Below, piece by piece: positions 48,951-57,570 of a DNA stretch of 64,000 nucleotides. The stretch covers positions 62,001 to 126,000 of the forward strand of contig JAIWQS010000123.1 in NCBI GenBank assembly GCA_029891385.1, read 5' to 3'. Made by a program: the position numbers and the translations under genes. Source of the stretch: Erythroxylum novogranatense (Eukaryota; Streptophyta; Magnoliopsida; Malpighiales; Erythroxylaceae). The notes below the pieces were generated by a model. It was not told the origin of the DNA, made no database searches, and worked only from the letters and a program-made list of their open reading frames with translations. Every line of letters starts with the position of its first letter. The first letter of the stretch is position 1.

Positions 48951-51218
48951 CGTGTCTTAGGGGTAGGAGAGCCCTCTGGGTATGCACTAACTCCCTTCGA
49001 GCTCAAGGTTCTTTTTCAGTGATCGAGCTCAAGGCTCTTTTCAGTATCAGTATTCGAGCTCAAGGCTCTTTTCAATATCAGTGGCGACTCAGGTCACAAC
49101 TATTATTATCCGTTTATGTATTTGTGTATGAAATGCAACATGCCCAATGTATCACAATTCACATTGCCACTAAAACCCATTTATCAAAGTATACATAATA
49201 TCGTACAGTCACAAAATCACATTGCAATCCAATCCAATTTATCAGAAACAAACAGATCATTCTCAATCATACAGATTTCCATACAGTCACAATTTACCAC
49301 ATTCACAGCCAGTTTACACTTCAATGTCAAATTCCCACTCCTTCGGTTCAACATTTCAGTCATAATCAGTTTTCATATAAACACCATTATTCTCTACAGA
49401 ATTATCAGAACAGAATTATAAACAATCAGAAATTGAGGAACCAACTAGGTTACTCACCTGTAACTTCCGAGCTACTGCCTGGAAGTCCTAGCAATATCTG
49501 TGGAATATCGATCCAACGGTAACAGTCAAATAGTTTCCCATTACTAGATGCCCAATCAGAAAGATTCAATGATGCCCATGTTTTAAATAAAAGATGTATG
49601 ATGCATGTTCATGACCTTCCCGGCACTATTTCCCAATTTCCACTTTCTTTGCCTCAAAACCAATTTTCACTCAGTTGGTCAATAATGACTCATTTTACTT
49701 CAATGACATATCATGGAACTCCACAAATTTCATTTCTAACATTCAGTCAATTTATCAATTCATATCCACTAGGATATTCTCAAGAAAGACCTCAAAACTA
49801 GTGTCACTATTCTCTAGATCAAAATTCATCCATTAAGCTCAGTTTCTAAAACTCCCAATAGCATTGAATTTATTCCAAAGTCTCAAAATTACACTCCAAT
49901 TGTCATGAAACAATCCTTAGGTTGAAATAGGAAACCTTACTCAACTTTCTTTCAATAATTAAGATCCTACTAATTTAATTTCAAACTTTCATTCTTCACA
50001 TCAATTGTAGACCTCTTTCTCTAGATCATAACGAAACAAGAATCACCTCAATTGGAGGTCTACACCATCAGTTATGCCCCATAAACTAAAATAAACCAAT
50101 TCAGATAACTTCAGGACGCCGCGGCGAACAATTTCTTTGGGGCTCGCCGCGGCGCACCCCTAAGCGCTCGCTGCGGCATCTACACAGTGGCTCGTCGCGA
50201 CGTCCAACCAACCACTCGTCGCGACGTCCTGCTCGTCGTGGCGAACCGCTCGTCGTGATGTCTATGCTCGTCGAGACGTCCAATTCCTCTCGTCGCAACA
50301 TGCGGGTCCTGGATCGTCTTCTCCGATTCCCTTTTTACATTTCTCTCTCTAAAATTCAACCATAACTCAATACAACTACCCCAATCTTTCATAATAAAAC
50401 CCATGCATGCATTTCACTAACAATAAAACAACATTAAAGCACTTACTTACCAAAACAAGCTTTCAATCTCCAAACTTCCGAAATTTTCCTCCACCCTATC
50501 ACCTTCCTCTAACACCCACAGTGAGCCTTTAAACTCTCGCAAATCATCATTCTCTCAAGGTTTTGTTGATCTTCAACAACAAAGAAGGAGCAAGCTAGAA
50601 TCGTGGAGGAAAGGGAACCCAATCGAAGGACGAGAAATCGTTCCCTAGGAGAGAAGAGAAGCTTACTGCCATGCTTTAAAACCTAAGGCATTATACACTT
50701 TACAAGCCTTCATCCCTAAAAACTTGCCACATGCCAATCCTCATACATATGTAAAATTCTTACTCTTTTCTATTTCATTTCTGGTCTAAGATATCTCAAA
50801 TTTCCAATGATTCCACATTCAAAGTCCTAAAATCATAAGTCAAACTTTCCCATTGCCATAAGACAATTATTTTGGTACTATATAGTCAATCAGTCCGCCA
50901 CTCGGAAAATTTTTCGGTCCGAACTTTTTCCTCCGAATTATCCTGAAAATTTCTAAGGGTCACTATCAAGTGACAATCACTCGAAAACAGTTCCAATTCC
51001 AATTCTCAAGCACAAATATTTCAGAATTTATAGAACAGATCATATTCACAAATAAATGCCGGGAATGTCATGAATGCAGGTACCTATATGTGCATGTGCA
51101 AACTGTTTGATTCCTCTAAACTTAGAGGCCAAAAGTATGCTCATATCAAATCATACAATTAAACTACTAGCCTGACCCAATTTACCAATTTACCTCCCCC
51201 ATCGGTGATGGAATGTTA
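48951..51218 (-). repeat. LARD-C LTR copy 3, inverted and diverged
   Basis: On the minus strand it starts at 51218 with TGTAACATTCCATCACCGATGG, then runs through a GTAAGT site (50450), an inverted GC-rich cluster (50107-50310) and a GTGAGT donor (49457) to the hinge at 48951. The mini-exon acceptor is lost: the bases giving TACAG in copy 1 are missing. More diverged than copies 1 and 2. Its outer end interrupts caulimovirid sequence at 51219. Confidence 0.85.
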
Positions 51219-51310
51219 CAATTAATATGAAAAGTTCCTTGTGCTTCATCTAGTTCTAAATCATCTACATCTAATATATCTTGATCAGAATTTTGGGATT
51301 GTTCAGTCAT
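51219..51310 (-). pseudogene. Caulimovirid movement-protein start, copy 1 (truncated)
   Basis: An acidic N-terminus of about 30 residues begins at the ATG 51310-51308, overlapping the end of the preceding small ORF (ATGACTGA overlap), and is cut by the LARD-C LTR at 51218. The same start, continuing further, is at 59084 in copy 2. Assignment as movement protein follows from that longer copy. Truncated and non-functional. Confidence 0.55.
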
Positions 51311-51594
51311 GTAAATGCCAAGGGGTACTAATTTTATGATCATGTAAAGTTCTTATATAATGATTTATTTGTTGTGTGTAAAACTGATGAAATTGTCTTT
51401 CTAATTCTAAGTTTTCCTGAATTGGTTGTAGAGTTTGAAGATTAGTTATCATTGTTCTGAGGTAATTATATTGGTGTGTCCAATAATTAAGTTCTTAAAT
51501 ATTCTAAAAATTCGATATGTTCTTCTAATTGTTGACAAATAGAACAATCTATTGGTTGAGTACAAATGGGACAATTATAGGGATGAGAATTCAT
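51303..51594 (-). pseudogene. Small caulimovirid ORF S5 with four cysteines, copy 1
   Basis: Starts at the ATG 51594, directly after the stop of S4 (TAGATG). It has two CxxC pairs within its first 20 residues (YNCPIC...CSIC), suggesting a small zinc-binding fold, then a helix rich in Glu and Leu and a C-terminal part ending WHLHD. A 16 bp deletion, seen by comparison with 56331-56511, shifts the frame near residue 34. No known family. Sequence conservation in three copies suggests it was once a real gene of the virus. Confidence 0.55.
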
Positions 51595-51936
51595 CTAATA
51601 TCTTCTACGTTTGCTAGGTCTATCTAGTCCATATTTATCTAAAATCCATTGTTCATTTTGTTCTAATAGTTCCTGAATAAGATATGATTGTATATATATC
51701 CAATCTCTACATAATTGATATAATAGTCTAGTAGTAAATCCTTATCTAAAGACTGATCGAAGAAAAAACATATATCGATTGGGATAATAAGTAAAGAAAG
51801 TAATTAAAATAAAAGGCATAATTGGTAAAGCATAAAGGATGGATAGAATAATAACAAAAAGTACAATTGGTAAATCATAAGAAATGGAAGGATAGAGTAA
51901 ATGTGAATGATGCATGATTATGATTATGATTAACAA
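51595..51936 (-). pseudogene. Small caulimovirid ORF S4, membrane-type, copy 1
   Basis: About 113 codons from 51936 (or the internal ATG at 51915) to 51595, overlapping the end of S3 by a few bases. Residues about 20-50 form one or two hydrophobic segments followed by a basic region, then a conserved tail around QNEQWILDKYGLDRP. One in-frame TAA at 51742-51744 falls where copy 2 has CAA. Likely a small membrane-anchored viral protein; family unknown. Confidence 0.5.
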
Positions 51937-52172
51937 ATTAATTTTGAAATATCCTTAAGATCTCGTTTTAGATTTTGTCTATTATTATATTGGACATGTT
52001 TTATTATATATAAATTTTGAGTTAACTGAAATAGTGTAGTGGGATCATTATTTTCGTGAGCTTTTTCTAATTTGGTTTCATATTTATTAATCCAAAATTT
52101 ATGATTTCCTGCTATTTCTTGACTATTTTTAATTTGAGTTTTAAGGGTGGATTTTAAATCAAAGTAATGCAT
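51930..52172 (-). CDS. Small caulimovirid ORF S3, copy 1
   Basis: 80 codons from the ATG at 52172; an upstream ATG at 52202 is possible, but copy 2 conservation starts at MHYF. A Lys-rich, helical protein beginning MHYFDLKSTLKT. The YF-x-x-K-x-x-L start is shared with S1 and S2 and suggests tandem duplication. The frame is intact here, although the whole viral locus is dead. No known family. Confidence 0.45.
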   Translation of the reverse strand: MHYFDLKSTLKTQIKNSQEIAGNHKFWINKYETKLEKAHENNDPTTLFQLTQNLYIIKHVQYNNRQNLKRDLKDISKLIC

Positions 52173-52217
52173 AATAACTGAAACTTTTATTGAAAAAAGC
52201 AAAAATACAAGAAAATC

Positions 52218-52487
52218 TCAATCGATGAGTTTCTTAATACAATTTTCATAGAACTTCCTAGTTTCAAGTACGAGTTGTTTTAGATCGATAGCCATTTTAA
52301 TCAGGCGAGTAGTTTCATACATCTCTCGATATTTTTGTGCATCAAGACTGTTATGAGCCTTTTTATTTTGCACATGGTAGCAAGTAATCATTGCATCTAA
52401 CTTTTCTTCTCTTTCATAAGTCTCTTTGATTGCCTTGTTCAAATATCGTTTGCGTTCAAAGTAACTGGAATTCATTGCTGGAAACAA
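52218..52487 (-). CDS. Small caulimovirid ORF S2, copy 1
   Basis: 89 codons from 52487, or 85 from the internal ATG at 52475. The product is helical and charged, begins SSYFERKRYLNKAIKETYERE and ends CIKKLID. It lies 3 bases after the S1 stop, and its C-terminus resembles that of S1 (IKTMID). Intact frame. Unknown function; absent from copy 2, where S1 and S3 sequences are joined. Confidence 0.45.
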   Translation of the reverse strand: MFPAMNSSYFERKRYLNKAIKETYEREEKLDAMITCYHVQNKKAHNSLDAQKYREMYETTRLIKMAIDLKQLVLETRKFYENCIKKLID

Positions 52488-52490
52488 AAA

Positions 52491-52751
52491 TTAGTCTATC
52501 ATTGTTTTTATTTCATCAATAAACTCTTTTCTTTTTATTTTGTTTAATTGCTGTAAAGATTGAAAGTAAAAAATAACATAAAATCTATGAGATATATCAT
52601 CTTGATTAGAAGGAGTTATCGGTGTTTGTTCGATATATAATGTATTTTGTCCAATGACATGAGAATAATGTTTATCTCTTTGATAGGTTATCAGATTGAG
52701 TTCCTTTAAGTGACGTTTTTTACCAAAATATGGAAAATAAGTATGTTCCAT
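52491..52751 (-). CDS. Small caulimovirid ORF S1, copy 1
   Basis: 86 codons from the ATG at 52751, the first ORF after the leader. Begins with an aromatic YFPYFGKKRHLKELN stretch followed by a charged helix and a hydrophobic-aromatic segment. It shares the YF-x-x-K-x-x-L motif with S2 and S3. Intact frame. Counterpart N-terminus in copy 2 at about 59911-60030. Position after the pregenomic promoter is that of the leader-proximal small ORFs of other caulimovirids. Confidence 0.5.
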   Translation of the reverse strand: MEHTYFPYFGKKRHLKELNLITYQRDKHYSHVIGQNTLYIEQTPITPSNQDDISHRFYVIFYFQSLQQLNKIKRKEFIDEIKTMID

Positions 52752-53200
52752 GGTAAGATGATGAAAAATAATATATGTAGGTATTTAGAAAACTAAAGAA
52801 ACATCATTGTAATCATACCTGTTTCATCTCTTTGTATGCTTTAATGCCAATCTCCAGGCTCTTCGCAAATGAGAGATAGAGGATATGATTAAGAGAGTTT
52901 ATTTAGTATTCGATGAGAGCACAAGAGCTCCAACTTGCATTAAGAGAGTTTATTTAGTATTAGATGAGAGCACAAGAGCTCCAACTTACATTATATAGGC
53001 AAGTAGAAAAGAAATGTCCAAAAGAAAGTGGACGACAAAAGATAAAGTAAAAACAACAAACACTAAAGGAAAAGTAACGTGAAAACAACAGTAAAACCAA
53101 AAAAAAACTAATAATGTACAGAAAAGTAGATTCTTCTGCTTTCGGCCATTTCTGGGGCCTACATGATGTCTAAATTGTTGTCTATATGTGTCGGTGCACT
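52752..53200 (-). promoter_or_regulatory. Caulimovirid pregenomic promoter and leader, copy 1
   Basis: Between the TAV stop and S1. On the minus strand there is a TATA box CTATATAA at 52991-52998, followed by two head-to-tail 51 bp units (about 52888-52989) containing GAGCTCTTGTGCTCTCAT and an AATAAA in each (52898-52903 and 52949-52954). Promoter then AATAAA after the start site is the normal caulimovirid arrangement for a terminally redundant RNA. I do not see a clear TGGTATCAGAGC primer site here. Confidence 0.6.
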
Positions 53201-54538
53201 TTATTCTTCAATTATAGCTTCAATTGATCCTGTCTCGTCAGTCTGTGGTGTTGAAGGACAGTATTTGCATTTATGCTCTGGATGTATTTGCATTTGCTGA
53301 CGAATAGCATATTTCCATGTGGCATTAAGTCCATCGAAGATTCCTTCTAATTTTGTAAAAGGCATGAGGAACTGCTTGACCATTTGTAGAATTTATGGCT
53401 GAATGGGTTGATTGTATGTTGAAATCATGAGTAAATTGAATCCTTTGTAGTTAATTCTGATGGTTGATTCTGCATTGATGCGTGCTTCTTGGATAAATAC
53501 TCCTTCAAGGCATTGGAGGTTAAACTGATTAATCATTTCCCAGTCAAATTGATGATTAGGAGGTGTGTCTATCGCTAGATAAATTCCAATACTGATTCCA
53601 ATGCTTAGGTATGCAATTCTAGATAACATAATATCTACATCTTTGATTGAAGCATTTTCCTTAAAGATGGGATAACTACTCCAAATTTTGATATATGCAA
53701 AACGATCTTTATAGTTTTTGATGGCTTGGGTAAATCCTAATGGAAATTCAAAAAGGATTTGAAGATTGGTTATATAGAGTGTATCAATAAGTCCACTTTG
53801 GAAAAGGAGATAAGTGGTCAATGGTTCTGCATCTAGAAGAACTATGGCTTTAGGTCCATATTTTCCTCGATTTAGTGGATAATATTGGTGAATTTTATGG
53901 GATTCAGTCCTTGTGTTTATCTGCTGGAAACAATCATAGAACATTTCTAAGGTCAACTTTTTGGCTTCAATCTATAAAGATTTGGTTGGTATGGCATTAA
54001 TCTGATCCAAATTAATCGGTTTGCCTAATGCTTGCATCTTGGATGTAGGGGTTGGCATTTCCAATACTTTCTTATATTGAGGTCGAAACCTTGGATTCTG
54101 TTGTTTAAAATCAGTAAAAGTTTTTTCAGCTTCCACTCTAGTTGCAAAGCTTTTGTGTAAAATACCTAGTTTTTCGGTTATATGAACGGCGATTTTGTGC
54201 CATACATCATATAGTCCTGCCATGGGTCCATTGTAGATCACATAGGTTTTGGATTCGTTCTCATCTGCTTGCTTTTGAGAAGGTGGTGTTTGGACTTGAG
54301 TAATTTATTGTAGAGTAATGGGTATAGGAGTAATGACTGAAGTAGTAGGTGGAGTTAAGGTAGAGATAGTTTTAGTTTGAGCTAAGGGTTGATCTTTAGT
54401 ATTTTGTTTCAAAACTTGAATGGTGGTTTTGAGTTGATTGATATCTCTGGTAATGGCTCCAATAATTTGTTGTTGATTGACTAGATCTACTTCTTTCTTA
54501 GCAAGTGCTTCTTCGAGATTTATAATAACTGCTTCCAT
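53201..54538 (-). pseudogene. Caulimovirid transactivator/inclusion-body protein (TAV), copy 1
   Basis: One frame from the ATG 54538 to 53201, 445 codons, interrupted by stops at 54305-54307, 53972-53974 and 53393-53395. Residues 1-75 form a coiled coil with Thr/Pro tail. A domain starting YVIYNGPMAGLYDVW (about residue 97) is the RNase H-like fold at the core of caulimovirid TAV. A long conserved region follows, and a C-terminal HKCKYC motif near the end suggests a zinc-binding tail. The ORF overlaps the RNase H ORF by 19 bases. TAV proteins promote reinitiation on polycistronic RNA and form inclusion bodies. Three stops make this copy non-functional. Confidence 0.8.
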
Positions 54539-55074
54539 TCTCTGGTTAATATATCTGCAAGAAAATTATCAGAAGATTTCATATAATGTATTTCAAACTG
54601 ATATTGTTTGAGTTCCAACTGCCATCTGATCAAATGTCCTTGATTATAATTACCTTTAATATTATATCTAGAAAAGCCACAAAGATATGTGGAATTTATT
54701 TGGATGATAAATTTAACTGGTAAAAGGTCTATTCTCCATTTTCTCAATGTTTTGAGACAAGCTAAGGTCTCTTTTTCATGTATTAGATATCTGCATTTGA
54801 AGGGATTAAATGTCCCATTGATATATTTGCATTGATTGGGTGGTTTAGCCAAAAGGCATCCTGCCCATGTATCTATACTTGCATCAATTTGCACGAGGAG
54901 TTTATCCTTCGGCAGATAATTATATAGAACAGGTGAATGTGTACATAATGCTTTGAGTTTCCTCACAGCATTGGTGTCTGCATCAGTCCAAATCCATTGA
55001 GATTTGGTACTACATTTTTGTTGCAATAATTTTCTTTCTTTTGCAAGATCCTTCAAAAATCCTTGGTCAGACAT
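54520..55074 (-). pseudogene. Caulimovirid RNase H domain, copy 1
   Basis: Open from 55074 to 54520, 184 codons. It contains the RNase H1 signature: an Asp in LLVQIDASIDTWAGCLL, a Glu in HEKETLACL, an Asp near STYLCGF replaced by Ser in the expected INSTYL position, and a final Asp in SSDNFLADILTREW. It is in a different frame from the RT (55078-55748), so a frameshift separates them, and residues linking RT to RNase H appear to be missing. Substitution of the third acidic residue could itself impair catalysis, though alignment is needed. Confidence 0.8.
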
Positions 55075-55748
55075 ATAATAATTGATCTGGAAAGTCTATC
55101 AACTTTTTTAATATATTGGGTTGTAATTTTAAATAACCATTTTGAAATTCAATGCCTAAATATTCTATATTTTGTTGTGTTATCCGTGCTTTTTTCTTAC
55201 TTAAAATTAATCCTTTCTCACTACTTCTCTGAAGAACTAATTTTACCTTTTTTAAATGATCCAATTTATCTTGATTGGAATATATAATTATATCGTCAAT
55301 GTATACAAAAGTAAAATCTTCTTATCCTAATAAATTATTATCCATAAAACGTTGATATATACTAGGAGCTTATTTTAATCCAAAGGGTAAAACATTCCAT
55401 TGATAGTGTTTTTATGGAGGACAGGTAAAAGTTGTTAAAGGTTTCGTATTATCATGTAATCTTAGTTGTCAATAGCCGGATTTTACATCTAATGTAGTAA
55501 ACCATGTATGTCCTTTTAATTTGTTGATAATATAATCTTTGCAAGGTAATTTGTATGCATCTCCTATTGTTGCTTCATTCAATTTTTTATAGTTTATAAC
55601 CATTCTTCGTTTGCCTCTTTTTTGTTCAGCTGAATTGTTTACATAAAATGTAGGTGCTGAGTGTTTACTAGTACTAGGTGTAATTAATTGTTTTGTTAAT
55701 AAGTCTGCACATTCGTTTATAAATTCTTTAACATCTTGTTGAGAGTAA
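55075..55748 (-). pseudogene. Caulimovirid reverse transcriptase, copy 1
   Basis: Minus strand, one frame, starting near RT motif 0 and running through RRMVINYKKLN (motif 1), a LDVKSGY motif, WNVLPFGLK and VYIDDIIIYS (catalytic YIDD at about 55280-55310). Four in-frame stops lie at 55469-55471, 55412-55414, 55370-55372 and 55322-55324. All can be explained by C-to-T or G-to-A changes in Gln or Trp codons, as expected from decay of methylated DNA. The protease and N-terminal part are not upstream on this strand; a matching piece is inverted at 56798-57186. Confidence 0.88.
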
Positions 55749-56330
55749 GGGTCTGATGCTTAGCCCCACGTCTCGTGTTCGAGTCCCAGCATAACCACTG
55801 GTTCTGAACTAGCCTGTGAAGTAGCGAAGCGTGGTAGGTTTAAGTAATTTGGTTCTGCCCTACCTTCAACTCGAGTTTTAGGTAGCAACGCTTTGCTAAT
55901 GAAAACACGTGTTGACATTAACGATCCCAATTCTATCTATACACCTACCACGCTTCTGCTACCTTTAAGTTGAACCCCTTGTCAAGGCGTATATTCCAAT
56001 GCTAGGATTCGAACCAGGCACGCCATGGATGTATAGCTAACTCTGATACCACTTTGCTAATGAAAACACGTGTTGACATTAACAGTCCCAATTCTATCTA
56101 TACACCACTGAAAACACGTGTTGACAGTAGGGCGTTGTCAAACCTTTTATACCCACCACGCTTTAGCTGGTACCCTGTTTCAACTCGCCCCGAGATCAGA
56201 AGCAGTGGATATGCTGTAATTCGAACACGAGATGTGGGGGCAGTCCAATCCTATACCTGAACGCTCTGATACCACTTTGCTATTGAAAAAACGTGTTGAC
56301 AGTAGGGCATTATCAAACCTTTTATACCTA
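55749..56330 (-). repeat. Array of tRNA-derived (SINE-like) modules
   Basis: Two minus-strand modules begin with TGGTATCAGAGC/T (56264-56275 and 56040-56051), each followed about 35-50 bases on by a B-box-like sequence (GGTTCGAATCC at 56005-56015; degraded at 56217-56227), and separated by TGTCAACACGTGTTTTCA. A third module on the plus strand has TGTTCGAGTCC at 55776-55786, giving an inverted arrangement. Pol III A- and B-box-like spacing suggests SINEs derived from a tRNA. A further plus-strand module is at 58461-58600. No terminal A-tail or clean target duplication is visible, so the element type is not certain. Confidence 0.55.
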
Positions 56331-56511
56331 GAGTTTGAAGATTAGTTATCATTGTTCTGAGGTAATTATATTGGTGTGTCCAATAATTAAGTTCTATAAA
56401 ACATTGATGTCTTAAATATTCTAAAAATTCAATATGTTCTTCTAATTGTTGACAAATAAAACAATCTGTTGGTTGAGTACAAACGGGACAATTATAGGGA
56501 TGAGAATTCAT
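56331..56511 (-). pseudogene. Small caulimovirid ORF S5, duplicated copy (truncated)
   Basis: Repeat of the S5 start in 51431-51594, but without the 16 bp deletion, so the frame is intact from the ATG 56511 through the two CxxC pairs (YNCPVC...CFIC) to the conserved TNLQTL. It is cut at 56331 by the tRNA-derived array. It shows what the frame looked like before copy 1 was damaged. Confidence 0.55.
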
Positions 56512-56797
56512 CTAATATCTTTTACATTTGCTAGGTCTATCTAGTCCATATTTATCTAAAATCCATTGTTCATTTTGTTCTAATAGTTCCTGAATAAGAT
56601 ATGATTGTATATATATCCAATCTCTACATAATTGATATAATAGTCTAGTAGTAAATCCTTATCTAAAGACTGATCGAAGAAAAAACATATATCGATTGGG
56701 ATAATAAGTAAAGAAAGTAATTAAAATAAAAGGCATAATTGGTAAAGCATAAAGGATGGATCGAATAATAACAAAAAGTACAATTGGTAAATCATAT
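56512..56797 (-). pseudogene. Small caulimovirid ORF S4, duplicated copy (truncated)
   Basis: Nearly identical to 51595-51879, carrying the same TAA. It breaks at 56797, so the N-terminus is missing. With S5 this makes a direct duplication of about 450 bp: 51431-51879 and 56331-56797. Confidence 0.6.
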
Positions 56798-57186
56798 ATA
56801 CCAACAGGACTCAAGATTACCTTTAATCTTAGGTAATAATTTTTAAAATTATATAATCCTTTCTCGCTAGTATTTACATTATATTACATTAAGAACTCCA
56901 AATATCAATGCTATTAATAAAAATCTATCATTCTTAAAATCCTATCTATCATACCACTTATTTTCAAAATTACGTTGTTAACAAATAAGTTAGATTCCCT
57001 ACATTTTTATCTACTAAACAATCTTTCTATTTAATCGAAATTGACACTTTATTAGAAAATGTTTATAGTGAAAATCCTCTAGATCTTTTAAAAATCATAA
57101 TAAACAACTCATTGAAATTAAACTTAAGGATCCAACTCAAGAAATTAATATTCAAAACAATATACCTTACTCTCAACAAGATGTTA
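56798..57186 (+). pseudogene. Caulimovirid protease end and RT N-terminal linker, inverted fragment
   Basis: Plus strand. A GNNFLKLYNPF stretch near 56850 matches the C-terminal end of the caulimovirid aspartic protease, and the final part (IPYSQQDVKE) matches the start of the RT at 55748 downwards. About 27 bases (57164-57190 plus, 55722-55748 minus) occur on both strands. Several stops and frame changes lie between. The fragment is therefore a piece of the same pol gene, inverted relative to the RT, with the catalytic protease Asp region missing. Confidence 0.65.
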
Positions 57187-57570
57187 AAGAATGAATCAGA
57201 AAGTAGAAGAAAGATTTCAAGAAAAACGAAATGAATCAAAGATAGCATACAATTTAGGAGGTGCTATATTAACCACACAAGAAGTATTAGCAGAATACTG
57301 TCTAGAGATTAAACTACGAAAAACATTAAAACATAAGAAACTTCAACTTTTTTGTTCTAAAAATGCAAAAGTACCATAACATTATGATTGTGAAAAACCA
57401 ATTAGACATAAGCTCAAATCTAAACACTATAAAAAATATCGATTTAAGCCTTATAAATCTTATACATGGAAAAGATATCCTTCACATTATTATAAACAAA
57501 GACCTTTTAAACCTTATAAAAAACATTTTAGATGACAAAAGTATAGACACTTTAAACCAAAAAGACATGA
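57187..57570 (+). pseudogene. Caulimovirid coat protein, C-terminal part
   Basis: Plus strand, one frame with stops at 57377-57379 and about 57534. The first part is charged and helical; the second is very rich in Lys, Tyr and Arg (KPYKKHFR), as in the basic nucleic-acid-binding segment just before the zinc knuckle of caulimovirid coat proteins. The reading reaches the first Cys of a probable knuckle and then runs into the minisatellite. May be the partner of the N-terminal fragment at 32966-33474. Confidence 0.65.

Noticed and set aside
55776..56275. Possible functional tRNA genes
   Set aside because: Only A- and B-box-like sequences are present; no complete cloverleaf with acceptor and anticodon stems can be drawn by eye.
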